Shown piece by piece: positions 9,116 through 18,701 of a stretch of 64,000 bases of DNA. Source of the DNA: Terriglobales bacterium (GTDB lineage: Bacteria > Acidobacteriota > Terriglobia > Bryobacterales > Bryobacteraceae); assembly GCA_027485675.1 (NCBI GenBank), contig JAIXQP010000022.1, positions 62,001 to 126,000 of the forward strand, given 5' to 3'. The position numbers and the translations under genes were made by a program. The first letter of the stretch is position 1, and each line of letters starts with the position of its first letter. The notes beneath the pieces were generated by a model, which was not told where the DNA came from, made no database searches, and worked only from the letters and a program-made list of their open reading frames with translations.

Positions 9116-9952
9116 TTGGAGTTTTCACCCGTCGATGGCCGAGTAGGCATCCGTAATTCGGTCCGCGTGGGAGGCACCGGCGACAGAACCCTGGTTTTTT
9201 CCCACGGTTTCGGGTCTGACCAGTCGATGTGGCGGCATGTAGCGCCTGCGTTTCTCGATCGCTACCGCGTCGTCCTCTTCGATCATGTAGGCTCCGGCAA
9301 CTCGGAGAAGGATAGCTATCAAGAGGAGCGCTACAACTCCCTGTCCGGCTACGCCGCCGACGCCGCAGAGCTTTGTGTGGAGCTCGATCTCCGCAACGTC
9401 ACCTTTATCGGCCATTCCGTAAGCGCGATGATTGGCGCCGAGGTGGCCCTTCTCGTACCCGACCGGGTCGACGAACTGGTGATGGTCGGCCCCTCTCCCT
9501 GCTATCTAAATGATGGCGACTACAGGGGTGGCTTCTCCCGGGAAGATATCGAGGAGTTGCTTGAAACTTTGGAGGCGAACTATCTCGGGTGGGCGCGAAC
9601 GATGGCGCCCGTGATCATGGGCCGCCCCGATCGCCCCGAGTTTGGCGGTGAGCTGACCGACAGCTTTTGCAAGATGGACCCCGTCATCGCTGCGCAGTTT
9701 GCCCGCGTCACTTTTCTGGGCGATAGCCGCGCCCTGCTGCCCCGCATTCCAGCCCGCACGTTGGTTCTGCAGTGCAGCGAGGATGCCATTGCTCCCCAAC
9801 ACGTCGGCGAATACACGCGGACGCAAATCCCGAATGCTGTTCTTTATCTCATGGAGGCGCGCGGGCACTGCCCCAACCTGAGCGCGCCGGAAGAGACGAT
9901 CATTGCAATCCGCTCCTTCCTCGAACAGGGCGACGATGTTGCACCCAGGTGA
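9116..9952 (+). CDS. RsbQ-like alpha/beta hydrolase (KAI2/D14 superfamily)
   Basis: A 278-residue alpha/beta hydrolase closely matching Rsb[21 protein letters not shown], the nucleophile elbow GHSVSAMIG and the hallmark [11 protein letters not shown]. Counted from the TTG start the predicted triad is Ser101, Asp223 (CSEDAIAP) and His251 (RGHCP). In Bacillus, RsbQ is known to partner a PAS-domain protein and relay energy stress. The start is decided by the RBS: AGGAGG (9105-9110) overlaps the in-frame GTG at 9110 but sits 5 bases before TTG 9116. The stop overlaps the PAS kinase downstream, so the two are very probably one sensing module. The ligand is unknown. Confidence 0.9.
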   Translation: MEFSPVDGRVGIRNSVRVGGTGDRTLVFSHGFGSDQSMWRHVAPAFLDRYRVVLFDHVGSGNSEKDSYQEERYNSLSGYAADAAELCVELDLRNVTFIGHSVSAMIGAEVALLVPDRVDELVMVGPSPCYLNDGDYRGGFSREDIEELLETLEANYLGWARTMAPVIMGRPDRPEFGGELTDSFCKMDPVIAAQFARVTFLGDSRALLPRIPARTLVLQCSEDAIAPQHVGEYTRTQIPNAVLYLMEARGHCPNLSAPEETIIAIRSFLEQGDDVAPR

Positions 9953-11507
9953 CACACACAGGGCGATGCTGGAGGCACTGCCCTGCGGCGTCGTCGTCAC
10001 CACCCTCGACGGCATCATTAGACAGTCCAACCAGGAGTTTTTGCAGTGGGTCGGAGAGAGTGGGAAGGTGGGGCAGCCGCTGGCCGGCGTCTTCACGCTG
10101 GGTTCCCGGCTGTTCTATGAGACCAATCTGGCGCCCATCGTTCATCTGCAGGGCCGGGTGGATGAAGCGGTCGCGGAGTTGCGGATGCCCGATGGCGCAC
10201 GCATGTCGGCCCTGCTCAACATTCGCGAGTGGAAGGGTGAGCCGGATAGCGAGCCGGGTCTGCTGATCGTCGTGTTTCCAGCTAATGAACGGCGCCGCTA
10301 CGAGCGGGAGCTTTTGGCCGCCGAGCGCCAATCCCGCGAGACGGCGGTGGCGCTCCGCAAAGCCCGGGAGGCGGCCGAGGCGGCCAACGAGGCCAAGACC
10401 CGCTTTCTCACCAATATGAGCCACGAGCTCCGAACGCCGTTGAACGGCATTCTGGGCTTTGCCGGCCTGCTGCACGACTCGCCGCTCTCGCACCCGCAGC
10501 GCGAGTATGTGGAGACCATTCAACAGTCCGGCGAGGGGCTGCTGGACATCATCAGCGATCTGCTGGACCTGGCACGGGTTACCTCCGGCCGGATGGAACT
10601 CGAAAACGTTGCCGTCGAGCTCCAGAAAGTCATGACGGGAGTCTGCGATCTGGTGACGCCGCGCCTGATCGACACCTCCACGAAGCTGACGATCGAGTGG
10701 GACAATAGTCTACCCCAATATCTTTGGGGCGATCCGGGACGGATCCGGCAGATCCTGCTAAATCTCGTCGGGAACGCCATCAAGTTCACCGAGGCGGGCA
10801 CCGTCACGGTCCATGCCCGACGGGCCGACCCCGGGATTGTGCGGATTGAGGTCGCCGATTCGGGGCCCGGCATCGCTCCCGAGTATCGGGACCGGATTTT
10901 CGAATCGTTCGACCGCGGCGATCCCACGGTCGCCATGCGCCAGGGTGGCACCGGCCTTGGGCTGGCGATCGCCCGCGAACTCACCGAGGCCATAGGTGGC
11001 GCCATTGGGGTGGAAAGTCAGGTGGGCGTGGGCTCCATCTTCTGGTTTACGTTGCCGCTGCGCACCGCCGCGGTGGAGCCGGAGGAGGCCCCCGCAGTCG
11101 CCGACGAACCCCAGCCCAGCGGAGGAACCTATCAGGTGCTACTGGCCGAGGATAACGTGATCAATCGGCGCCTGGCCACGGTTCTACTCGAAAAGCTCGG
11201 ATGCGAAGTGGTCACAGCCGCCGATGGCGTGGAAGCGCTGGACTTCTCCCAACGGACCGCCTTCGACCTGATCATTCTCGACTGCATGATGCCGCAACTG
11301 GATGGCTGGCAGGCCGCCCGCCAGATGCGGGAGGCTGGCCTGACGACGCCCATCGTCGCGTTGACGGCCTCGGCCATGCCCGCCGACCGCCAACGCTGCC
11401 AGGAGGCCGGCATGGACGCCTTTCTGACCAAGCCGGTGCGCCAAGCCGAACTCGCCGCCGCGCTCCGCCAATACGCCGGAACTAAGCGCCTCGGCCAGCC
11501 TTCTTGA
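9936..11507 (+). CDS. Cytoplasmic PAS-hybrid sensor histidine kinase
   Basis: A 523-residue soluble hybrid kinase with no membrane segment. An N-terminal PAS domain (about 8-125, [19 protein letters not shown]) is followed by a coiled coil of about 30 residues. HisKA has the phosphoacceptor His163 ([15 protein letters not shown]). The HATPase domain has the N box [10 protein letters not shown] and the G boxes DSGPGIAP and [15 protein letters not shown]-terminal receiver has the predicted phospho-Asp449 ([14 protein letters not shown]) and a conserved Lys in FLTKPV. ATG 9936 overlaps the hydrolase gene by 17 bases and follows an AGGG. The PAS domain is the likely contact for the RsbQ-like partner. 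The next component of the relay (Hpt or regulator) is not evident nearby. The end overlaps the convergent regulator by 26 bases. Confidence 0.9.
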   Translation: MLHPGDTHRAMLEALPCGVVVTTLDGIIRQSNQEFLQWVGESGKVGQPLAGVFTLGSRLFYETNLAPIVHLQGRVDEAVAELRMPDGARMSALLNIREWKGEPDSEPGLLIVVFPANERRRYERELLAAERQSRETAVALRKAREAAEAANEAKTRFLTNMSHELRTPLNGILGFAGLLHDSPLSHPQREYVETIQQSGEGLLDIISDLLDLARVTSGRMELENVAVELQKVMTGVCDLVTPRLIDTSTKLTIEWDNSLPQYLWGDPGRIRQILLNLVGNAIKFTEAGTVTVHARRADPGIVRIEVADSGPGIAPEYRDRIFESFDRGDPTVAMRQGGTGLGLAIARELTEAIGGAIGVESQVGVGSIFWFTLPLRTAAVEPEEAPAVADEPQPSGGTYQVLLAEDNVINRRLATVLLEKLGCEVVTAADGVEALDFSQRTAFDLIILDCMMPQLDGWQAARQMREAGLTTPIVALTASAMPADRQRCQEAGMDAFLTKPVRQAELAAALRQYAGTKRLGQPS

Positions 11508-12912
11508 TATCAATCGACAAGCGCTTGATCTTCTGATTCAGCGTCGAGAGCGGAATCCGCAACATCTCCGCCGCTTCGGTCTGCGAATAGTTCACAGTCT
11601 CGAGTACCTGAATAATCCGTTGCCGTTCGAATGCCGCCACGATTTCGTACAGGGAGGCGTCAGCGGGTACATTGCCCGTGTCGTCGGTCCGAATCTTGAT
11701 GCCGCCGGCGTGCAGCAGCGAATCCGGCAGCACCGTGACCGGTACGACGGTCTCGTTCGCCAGCACGACCGCCCGTTCGACGGCATTCTCCAACTCGCGG
11801 ACGTTCCCCGGCCAGTTATGCTCCATCAGCAGTTGCAGGGCGTCCGGCTCAAACCGCAGCATCGACTTGCCTTCCGGACTCAAGAACTTTCCGTTCTCCT
11901 GGCAGAAGCGCTCAAAGAAATGCTGGGTGAGCAGCGGGATATCTTCCTTCCGCTCGCGCAGGGGAGGCAGCGGGATATTGATCACGTTCAACCGGTAGTA
12001 CAGATCCTCCCGGAACCTCTTCTCCTCCACCAACTTCTTCAGATCCTCATTGGTGGCCGCGACCAACCGGACATCAACGTGCATCACCTCGGTGGACCCG
12101 AGCGGCATGAACTCCCGCTCCTGAATCACCCGCAGCAGCTTCGCCTGCGTCTCGAGCGATATGTTCCCGATCTCGTCAAAGAAGATGGTGCCGCGGTTGG
12201 CGATCTCAAAGACACCTTTGTGCGACGCAATCGCCCCGGTGAAAGCGCCCTTCACATGGCCGAAGAGCGTGGATTCGAGCAGGTCCGGCGGCAGCCCCCC
12301 GGAGTTCACGGCGATGAACGGCTGGTCAGACCGCGTCGAGTTGGTATGAATCGACTTGGCGATGAGCTCCTTGCCGGTGCCGGTCTCGCCGGTGATGAGA
12401 ATCGTCGCCCGCGAAGGCGCCACCTGCGCCACCAGATCGAGCACCTTCAGCATCCGTTCACTCTTGCCGACGATGTTCGGGAACGAATAGCGCTGCTTCA
12501 AGGCGCGCTTGAGCTCGGTGTTCTCGCGCTCCAGATGGCTCTTGGCGATCTGCCGGTCGATTTCGATCAGCAGCTTCTCGTTATCCCAGGGCTTCGAGAA
12601 GTAATCGTTGGCGCCGGACTTCAGGGCCTGCACGGCCACGTCGATCGAGCCGTAGGCGGTGATGAGGAAAATCGGCGTCGCGCGGTCGCGCTGGCGCACC
12701 TCGGCCAGCACCTCCATGCCCGACTTATCGGGCATCATGAGATCGAGCAGGACTAAGTCATACGTGGATTGCTCCATGCGGCGCAACCCGGCATTGGCCA
12801 GCGGGGCCAGTTCGACGGAGTATCCTTCGAGTGTCAGCAGCGTTTCGAGGGATTCGCGGATATCTTCTTCGTCGTCGATGATTAAAATACGGCCCTTAGG
12901 GGCGGTAGGCAT
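11482..12912 (-). CDS. NtrC-family sigma-54 dependent response regulator
   Basis: A 476-residue transcription activator of sigma-54 promoters. The receiver domain (about 8-120) has the phospho-acceptor Asp57 ([15 protein letters not shown]). The AAA+ domain has Walker A GETGTGKE (175-182), the sigma-54 contact loop GAFTGA (222-227), Walker [10 protein letters not shown] and the sensor regions [17 protein letters not shown] and [11 protein letters not shown]-terminal Fis-type helix-turn-helix ([22 protein letters not shown]) closes the protein. It overlaps the 3' end of the kinase gene transcribed just before it by 17 bases, so the two form a two-component pair. Target genes are not visible; a search for TGGCAC-N5-TTGC boxes would be the check. 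Confidence 0.94.
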   Translation of the reverse strand: MPTAPKGRILIIDDEEDIRESLETLLTLEGYSVELAPLANAGLRRMEQSTYDLVLLDLMMPDKSGMEVLAEVRQRDRATPIFLITAYGSIDVAVQALKSGANDYFSKPWDNEKLLIEIDRQIAKSHLERENTELKRALKQRYSFPNIVGKSERMLKVLDLVAQVAPSRATILITGETGTGKELIAKSIHTNSTRSDQPFIAVNSGGLPPDLLESTLFGHVKGAFTGAIASHKGVFEIANRGTIFFDEIGNISLETQAKLLRVIQEREFMPLGSTEVMHVDVRLVAATNEDLKKLVEEKRFREDLYYRLNVINIPLPPLRERKEDIPLLTQHFFERFCQENGKFLSPEGKSMLRFEPDALQLLMEHNWPGNVRELENAVERAVVLANETVVPVTVLPDSLLHAGGIKIRTDDTGNVPADASLYEIVAAFERQRIIQVLETVNYSQTEAAEMLRIPLSTLNQKIKRLSIDIKKAGRGA

Positions 12913-15811
12913 TCACGGGTTCCTCAACGGGTTTCAAGACCAGCGGAAAGGCGAGCGTAAACTTGGTCCCTTGGCCGGGAGTGGAGTCCGCCGCGATCGA
13001 TCCGCCATGCTCTTTTACAATACCGTAGGTGATCGATAACCCAAGGCCCGTGCCCTTTTTAGCGCCCTTTGTCGTGAAAAAGGGATCGTAGATCCGGTTC
13101 AACAGTTCCGCCGGAATCCCCTGCCCGGAATCGGCGACCTCCACCCGGACGCTCTCCCCATCCTTCGCCGTGCGGACTTCGAGTACGCCGCCGGAGTCCA
13201 TGGCGTCGCGCGCGTTGAGGAACAGATTCAGGAACACCTGCTGCAGTTTGCTGCTGTTTCCGCGAATGGCCGGCAACTCGTTATCGAGGCTTTGAATCAC
13301 GCGGACCTGGGCTTTCTGCAGTTGCGGCTCGATCAGCGACAGCGTCTCCCGCAGCACCCGGTTCAGATCCACCTCATCGAACTCCGTCGAACCCGTGCGC
13401 GAGAAGTTCAACAAGCTGTTGACGATCTCGCTCGCGCGGAAGGTTTGCTTGGCGATCTTTTCAAGTAGACGGCTCTTGGCCTCATCGCCGTTCACCTGCT
13501 TGGCGAGCATCTGCGCGTAGGTGGAGATGACGGCGAGCGGGGTGTTGACCTCATGGGCCACGCCCGCCGCCAGTAACCCAATCGAGCTGAGCTTATCGGC
13601 CTGCACGAGGCGCGTCTCCAACTCGGCGCGTTCGGTAATGTCGTCGAAGATGATCAAGCGGCCGATCTGCTCCTGCTCCTTCGAGATCAGCGGCGCGACA
13701 GCGATGTTGACGGTCCGGTCCGTCAGGGAGGCCTTGTAGATGTGGTGGATCCCCTGCTCGCCGCGGGTCCGCATCAACTCCTCACTCAGCACCCCCGGCA
13801 GTAAGTCCCGCAACCGCCGGTCGATCGCATCCTGCCGGCGAATCCCGGTCAGGTGCTCCATCTGCGTGTTCCAGCTCTCCACGCGGTCTTCAAGGTCCAC
13901 GGCGAGGATGCCGACGTTGATCGACTCCACGATGTTTTCGCTGAACTCCTTAAGCCGCTCCACCTCTTCGGCCTTCCGTTCGAGAGAGCGGTAGAGCCGG
14001 GCGTTCTCGATCGCGATGCCGACATAACCGCACAGGGTGACCAACAGTTCCACGTCATCCGAGGAGAGGAAGTCGCCCTTATCGGTCCGGGAGACGCCCA
14101 ACCAGGCGATCACGCGGCCCCGCGCCGTGCAGGGGATGTAGTAGGTCAACCCCAGATCGGCGATCGTATGCTTCACGGTGGCCGGCCACTCGCGCGCCAG
14201 CACGTCGACGAAATTACGCGTCCGCTCGAAGAACAGGTACGGGGTCTGCCCGGCCTGCGCGGAGGCGAGGAAGGAGAGATCCATCACATCCGGCACCGGC
14301 CGCGTCAGCCCCGCCGTCATGTAGAGGCGGAAGGAGTCCGCCTGCTTTTCATCAGAGAGAAAGAACGCCAGATGCTGAATCGAGAGCGTGCGCAGCAGCC
14401 GGTCCGAGACCGAACCCAGCATCCGGTTCAGGTCGGTTTCCGCGCTCAACTCCCGCGCGAATTCGATCAGCGTCCGCCGGTAGTCATAACGGTCCCGGTA
14501 GAACACATAGCGGTCGAGCACCTCCTGCAGCCAGTTCCGGATCGGCTGAAAGACGAAGGCCGCCACCAGGATCAGCACGACGAGAGCCGCGGGCGACAGG
14601 TCGTCAAACCGTGAGGAGTGCTCGGCGCCATCCGGGCCGGAGGTGCGGCCCGCGGTGATCGAAACCAACAGTCCATAGAAAACGGCGAGGACGCCCAGCG
14701 TCGCCAACGTATAGACGTAGCCTTGCTGGAAGATCACGTCCACATCCATCAGGCGATAGCGGAAAATCGCATAGGCCCAGGTGACCGGCACCAGAACCAG
14801 CGCCAAAACCGCCAGTTCCATCCGCGGCGTTGGGGCCGCGCCCAGCGCGTACGGCACCGCATAGAGGATCGTGAACGGCAGGACTCCCAGTACCGCCCCG
14901 TTGCGCAGCCATTTCAACTGCTGGCGAACAATCGGATCTTCGGCGCGGGGATAGCGGAGGGCCAACACCAGCGCGCCGGCCATCTGACCCGAGACCACGA
15001 ACAGGAGCCAGACCCGGTCCATGATCCACCGTAACTCCACGAGGGAAATCTCCAGGCGCAGGGTTCCCGAAGTGATGGTCAGCCACAGGACGGCCAGGAC
15101 CGTCGCGGGAAGATAGAGCAGCAGCCGGGCCCAGCGGGCGCGGAACGGCCGCGCCGGCTCCGGAAAGGCGACCGAGAAGTGGAAGAACAGCGTGGGCAGA
15201 TACAAGCCCGCGATGACGTTCGAGTAGTAGACGACCTTATCGAAGTTGTTCAGCTTTCCGGTGTAGTGAAAGGTGTTCAACACGAAGCTCGCCAGACACA
15301 GCAGGTAGAAATGCACGGCCCGGTGCGCGGAACCGCGCCGGAAGAACACAAATAACCCAATGAATAGATAGGCGGCGCCCACCACGTACTGATAGAGCAC
15401 CGCGGTACCGGCTGTCCGCGCTTCGACGACGACGGCCAATTTCGTATCGAGTGCGACCGACACACCCTGGCGCGTCACCACCCGTTCGACGAAATAGTCC
15501 AACTTCTTCCACGCGCCCGAGCCGACCAGGATCTGCGCCACATCGGTGGCTTTTTCGACAGGCAGGGTGCCAATCCGCCGCAGAACATCCCCTTCGTGGA
15601 TGCCGAACTTATCGCCGGCGCTGCCCGGCGCCACATGCAGCGCCACCACCGCATGCGGATGCAGCGGGGTGGACCGGTCGACCCAGGTGACGCCATCCTC
15701 GGGTAGCTCGTACTTGTTCTGCTGCTGAAAATTGATCGCCGCGGCAACGACAGCCGCCACCGTCAGAATGACGATGAACGCACCAATCAATTGTCGTTTG
15801 AGTTCAGTCAC
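12896..15811 (-). CDS. Sensor histidine kinase with PDZ, membrane, GAF and PAS domains
   Basis: A 971-residue membrane kinase. One N-terminal helix (about 8-27) leads to an extracytoplasmic PDZ-like domain (about 50-125, VAPGSAGDKFGIHEGDVLRRIG). A block of seven or so helices (about 135-420) is followed by a GAF domain (about 455-610), a PAS domain (about 630-735), HisKA with VAHEVNTPLAVISTYAQML, and HATPase with LFLNARDAMDSGG and GTGLGLSITYGIVKEHGG. The layout recalls PrsK-type kinases with an added PDZ module. GTG 15811 is the start. It is the first gene of the operon and its end overlaps the sigma-54 regulator. The stimulus is unknown; PDZ domains usually bind exposed C-termini, so misfolded or processed envelope proteins are possible signals (inference). 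Confidence 0.9.
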   Translation of the reverse strand: MTELKRQLIGAFIVILTVAAVVAAAINFQQQNKYELPEDGVTWVDRSTPLHPHAVVALHVAPGSAGDKFGIHEGDVLRRIGTLPVEKATDVAQILVGSGAWKKLDYFVERVVTRQGVSVALDTKLAVVVEARTAGTAVLYQYVVGAAYLFIGLFVFFRRGSAHRAVHFYLLCLASFVLNTFHYTGKLNNFDKVVYYSNVIAGLYLPTLFFHFSVAFPEPARPFRARWARLLLYLPATVLAVLWLTITSGTLRLEISLVELRWIMDRVWLLFVVSGQMAGALVLALRYPRAEDPIVRQQLKWLRNGAVLGVLPFTILYAVPYALGAAPTPRMELAVLALVLVPVTWAYAIFRYRLMDVDVIFQQGYVYTLATLGVLAVFYGLLVSITAGRTSGPDGAEHSSRFDDLSPAALVVLILVAAFVFQPIRNWLQEVLDRYVFYRDRYDYRRTLIEFARELSAETDLNRMLGSVSDRLLRTLSIQHLAFFLSDEKQADSFRLYMTAGLTRPVPDVMDLSFLASAQAGQTPYLFFERTRNFVDVLAREWPATVKHTIADLGLTYYIPCTARGRVIAWLGVSRTDKGDFLSSDDVELLVTLCGYVGIAIENARLYRSLERKAEEVERLKEFSENIVESINVGILAVDLEDRVESWNTQMEHLTGIRRQDAIDRRLRDLLPGVLSEELMRTRGEQGIHHIYKASLTDRTVNIAVAPLISKEQEQIGRLIIFDDITERAELETRLVQADKLSSIGLLAAGVAHEVNTPLAVISTYAQMLAKQVNGDEAKSRLLEKIAKQTFRASEIVNSLLNFSRTGSTEFDEVDLNRVLRETLSLIEPQLQKAQVRVIQSLDNELPAIRGNSSKLQQVFLNLFLNARDAMDSGGVLEVRTAKDGESVRVEVADSGQGIPAELLNRIYDPFFTTKGAKKGTGLGLSITYGIVKEHGGSIAADSTPGQGTKFTLAFPLVLKPVEEPVNAYRP

Positions 15812-15917
15812 GGCTGGGCATCCGGAAGGACAGAGACACTACGCCGATGCAATCCCGAGCAATTCACGGGCCAAAAGAAAACCCGTCTTCAGCAAACCGA
15901 TTAGCGCTCAATCTATC

Positions 15918-15956
15918 AGAAAAACAAGGCGGTTGCCAAACAGGAAGGCAACCGCC
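15918..15956 (-). terminator. Rho-independent terminator of tpx
   Basis: A perfect 10-bp stem GGCGGTTGCC / GGCAACCGCC (15928-15937 and 15947-15956) with a 9-nt loop. On the minus strand it is followed by TTGTTTTTC, giving a T-rich run in the correct direction for tpx, whose stop lies 50 bases before it. The remaining bases between here and the kinase start at 15811 show no gene or clear site. Confidence 0.85.
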
Positions 15957-16006
15957 GGGAAAGAAATCTACCAGAAATAGAAGACCGTTCCCGGCGGATG
16001 GAATTC

Positions 16007-16522
16007 TTACTGTTCCGCGAGCGCTTTCGCCACGGCCAGCGTCTTGTCGTAATCCGGATGATCGGCGACTTCGCGGACGTATTCGGCGTGTTGAATTTTA
16101 TCGTCTTTGTCGACGACGAAAATCGCCCGGCACTCGATCCGCAGATCCGGAATCAAGGTTCCGTAGGCCTCGCCAAAGGAGGCGTTGCGGTGATCGGAGA
16201 TCATCGCCATGTTGTCGACGCCCATCGCGCCGCACCAACGCTTCATGGCAAACGGCAGGTCCATCGAAATCGTGTAGAACTTGATATTCGGTAGGGTCGA
16301 GGCCACATCGTTGAACCGCTTCGTCTGCATGTCGCAAACGGGAGTGTCCAACGACGGCACCACGGAAAAGATTCGGACCCCACCCGAAGTATCGGCCAGG
16401 GTGATGGGCTTCATGGTGGAATCAACGGCCTCAAAGGCAGGGGCGGTGTCCCCCACTTTCAGTTCCGGTCCAGCGAGGTCTTTGGGGTTGCCGCGCATCG
16501 TAATCGCGCCAGGTCGGGTCAT
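16007..16522 (-). CDS. tpx: Thiol peroxidase
   Basis: A 171-residue atypical 2-Cys peroxiredoxin of the Tpx family that reduces hydroperoxides with thioredoxin. The peroxidatic Cys63 sits in PSLDTPVCDMQT and the resolving Cys97 in KRWCGA; the spacing matches Cys61 and Cys95 of E. coli Tpx. Length fits the family (about 165-170). The start ATG 16522 has a TATAGT hexamer ending 6 nt upstream and no Shine-Dalgarno, suggesting a leaderless mRNA. It is a single gene, divergent from the MgtC/DUF4010 gene 34 bases away, with its own terminator. Confidence 0.96.
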   Translation of the reverse strand: MTRPGAITMRGNPKDLAGPELKVGDTAPAFEAVDSTMKPITLADTSGGVRIFSVVPSLDTPVCDMQTKRFNDVASTLPNIKFYTISMDLPFAMKRWCGAMGVDNMAMISDHRNASFGEAYGTLIPDLRIECRAIFVVDKDDKIQHAEYVREVADHPDYDKTLAVAKALAEQ

Positions 16523-16528
16523 GCTTTC

Positions 16529-16534
16529 ACTATA
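16529..16534 (-). promoter_or_regulatory. Putative -10 of tpx (leaderless)
   Basis: On the minus strand TATAGT (16534 to 16529) is followed by six bases, GAAAGC, and then the tpx ATG. A start site 7 nt after a -10 box would fall on the start codon. No good -35 is seen at 16-18 bp spacing. Confidence 0.5.
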
Positions 16535-16556
16535 GCCGATGTAGACTGAAGGGCCA

Positions 16557-17801
16557 GTGAATCCAGTCATCAATTGGGAGCAGGTCGCGGGCCTGCTGGT
16601 GGCCGCGGTGGGCGGCGCCGCCATCGGAGTGGAGCGCGAACGCGCCAACCGGCCCGGCAACGCGCACGCCCTGTTCGCCGGGGTGCGGACCTTTACGCTG
16701 ATCGGCGGGGTCGGTGGCGCCGCGGGGCTTTTGTGGACCCTTGGATTCGCGGCCCTGGCCACGACGCTGCTAGCCGGGGTTGCCGCTCTCGTGGTGGCGG
16801 CCTACGTCATGGCGAGCCGGAAGGATGTAGGCAGTACGACGGAGGTGGCCGCCTTCGTCGTGTTGGCGGCGGGGGTCTTGGCCGGCTCCGGCCACTGGGG
16901 CCTGGCGAGCGGCATCATCGCCGTCACGGCCGTGCTGCTGGCCGAAAAGTCCCAGCTGCACCGCTGGGTCGAACGGGTCCCGGAGAAGGGGGTCCGCTCC
17001 GGCTTTCGTTTTGCGCTCATGGCGTTGGTCGTTCTGCCGCTCGTTCCCGAGGGCCCGTTTGGCCCGTGGGGCGGCGTCCGGCCCCGGGAACTCTGGATCG
17101 TGGTTCTCCTCATCTCTGGCCTCAGCTTTCTCGGCTACGCCGCCCGTGCCATCGTGGGCCCCGGCAAGGGTTCGGTGCTCTCCGGTCTGCTCGGCGGACT
17201 GATCTCCTCAACGAACGTGACGCTGTCCTTCGCGCGGACGAGCCGCGTGGAGCCGCAGTCCGGGGGGCCGCTGGCGTTGGGGGTGATCACCTCCTGCACG
17301 GTGATGTTCTTCCGCGTTGGCGTGGCCACGGCTCTGCTCAACCCTACCCTGGGGCTGGTGATCCTTCCTTATGTCGGCATCCCCGCCGTGATCGGCACGG
17401 CTTTCGCGCTGTGGGGACTCGCCCGGGATCACGCGGGGGCCGAGGCGTTCTCAGAAGCCACCAACCCGTTGCAGGTCGGCGCGGCACTGCAAATGGCGGT
17501 GCTCTTCCAGGCCGTCCTGTTCGGGCTGCAGGCGATGAAGGACTTGTGGGGCGGCGCCGGTCTGCTGCTCTCGGGCGCGCTCCTGGGGCTCACGGACGTG
17601 GACGCGTTGACCATCGCCATGGCGAAGGCCGGCGTGGAGCCGGCCCAGGCCGCCCGGGCGGTCGCCATCGGCTGCCTGGCCAATACGCTGGTCAAACTTT
17701 CAATTGTCCTCGTCATCGGGCGCGGCTCGTTCCGCCCGGCGGCGGCCGCCGGATTCGCCTTGCTTCTGGCGGGCCTCGGCGCGGGTCTCCTGCTCTTCTG
17801 A
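16557..17801 (+). CDS. MgtC/SapB-DUF4010 family membrane protein
   Basis: A 414-residue polytopic membrane protein. The N-terminal half is MgtC/SapB-like (GGAAIGVERERANRPG, AGVRTFTLIGGVGG, TTEVAAFVVLAAGVLAGSGH) and the C-terminal half is DUF4010-like (GLLGGLISSTNVTLSFARTS, GLTDVDALTIAMAK). About a dozen helices. MgtC relatives are linked to Mg2+ homeostasis or membrane energetics, but the transported species of the DUF4010 branch is not established. The start is GTG 16557 with GAAGGG about 7 bases upstream. It ends only 4 bases before the convergent UspA gene. Confidence 0.85.
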   Translation: MNPVINWEQVAGLLVAAVGGAAIGVERERANRPGNAHALFAGVRTFTLIGGVGGAAGLLWTLGFAALATTLLAGVAALVVAAYVMASRKDVGSTTEVAAFVVLAAGVLAGSGHWGLASGIIAVTAVLLAEKSQLHRWVERVPEKGVRSGFRFALMALVVLPLVPEGPFGPWGGVRPRELWIVVLLISGLSFLGYAARAIVGPGKGSVLSGLLGGLISSTNVTLSFARTSRVEPQSGGPLALGVITSCTVMFFRVGVATALLNPTLGLVILPYVGIPAVIGTAFALWGLARDHAGAEAFSEATNPLQVGAALQMAVLFQAVLFGLQAMKDLWGGAGLLLSGALLGLTDVDALTIAMAKAGVEPAQAARAVAIGCLANTLVKLSIVLVIGRGSFRPAAAAGFALLLAGLGAGLLLF

Positions 17802-17805
17802 GCCG

Positions 17806-18651
17806 CTAGACGCTCAGCACCGGACAGGGCGACATGCGGATAAGGTCGTGAGCGTTCGACCGCAACCGCCCCATCAGCCCCTGAATCCGGCCGCGCCCAA
17901 TCACGAGCAGGTCCGCGTTGTGCGTAGCGATCGCCGCCAGGATGCCATCGACGAGCGTATGCTCTTCCAGGATTTCGAGATACTCCGGCAAATCGAGGTC
18001 GGCGGCAATGGCCTGATAGGCGGCCAGCGCATCATCATGCAACAGCCGGTGCGCCCGCTCGACGGTCGCGCTCGGGAACCTCGTATCGAGCGCCGGGTGC
18101 GAGTGGACGATCCGCAGCGGTGCGCCAAAGCGTTTCGATAAGGCGATGGCCGCCTCAAGCACATGCCGCGTCTGCGGACCGCAGTCAATGGCGCAGAGAA
18201 TGTGTTTCGGCGCCGGAGCCGTCAAAGCAGCGTCGGCGTGCGCGCTCGTCCAAACTGGCAGTTCGCAATCGTGCAGCACGCTGGCCACGACGGAGCCGAG
18301 CATCAACTGGCGGAAGCGCGTATAGCCATGCGTCGGCAGCATGATCAGGTCGATCCCGTTGGCCGCCGCGTACTCGACGATGGCCGCCCCGGCGCGGCCG
18401 TCCACCTGAATCCGCCGCACGGTCAACCCGGTGAACCGATCCGGCAGGAACTCGTTGAGCCGCTGGTGCGATGCTTCGCGCAGCGTAGCCAGTTCCATGG
18501 CCAGATTCGGCTGGTCCACGGCAACCACCGGTAACTCATGCACGTGCAACAGAGTCAGGTCGGCTTCGTACTGCCTGGCCCAAGCCTCCACAGCCGGAAC
18601 AATGTTTTCACACGGGGTGGAGAAGTCGACGGGGAACAGAATGTGTCGCAT
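17806..18651 (-). CDS. Universal stress protein, tandem UspA domains
   Basis: A 281-residue cytoplasmic protein made of two UspA domains. Domain 1 starts MRHILFPVDFSTPCENIVP and holds the nucleotide-binding loop near THGYTRFRQLMLGSVVASV. Domain 2 starts HILCAIDCGPQTRHVLEAA and ends with IGRGRIQGLMGRLRSNA and SPCPVLSV. Tandem Usp proteins are known to bind ATP and help survival under stress; the specific role here is not inferable. It converges on the MgtC-like gene with a 4-base gap and is divergent from the DUF1553 gene. Confidence 0.92.
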   Translation of the reverse strand: MRHILFPVDFSTPCENIVPAVEAWARQYEADLTLLHVHELPVVAVDQPNLAMELATLREASHQRLNEFLPDRFTGLTVRRIQVDGRAGAAIVEYAAANGIDLIMLPTHGYTRFRQLMLGSVVASVLHDCELPVWTSAHADAALTAPAPKHILCAIDCGPQTRHVLEAAIALSKRFGAPLRIVHSHPALDTRFPSATVERAHRLLHDDALAAYQAIAADLDLPEYLEILEEHTLVDGILAAIATHNADLLVIGRGRIQGLMGRLRSNAHDLIRMSPCPVLSV

Positions 18652-18688
18652 AGCGTCTCTCTAGCCTAACCCTATCGCGCCCATGCGA

Positions 18689-18694
18689 TAAGCT
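18689..18694 (+). promoter_or_regulatory. Possible -10 hexamer before DUF1553 gene
   Basis: TAAGCT lies 7 nt before the ATG at 18702 and no Shine-Dalgarno is present in between. It is a weaker match to TATAAT than those before ilvE and tpx, but at the same position. Confidence 0.3.
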
Positions 18695-18701
18695 CAAGTT
18701 C

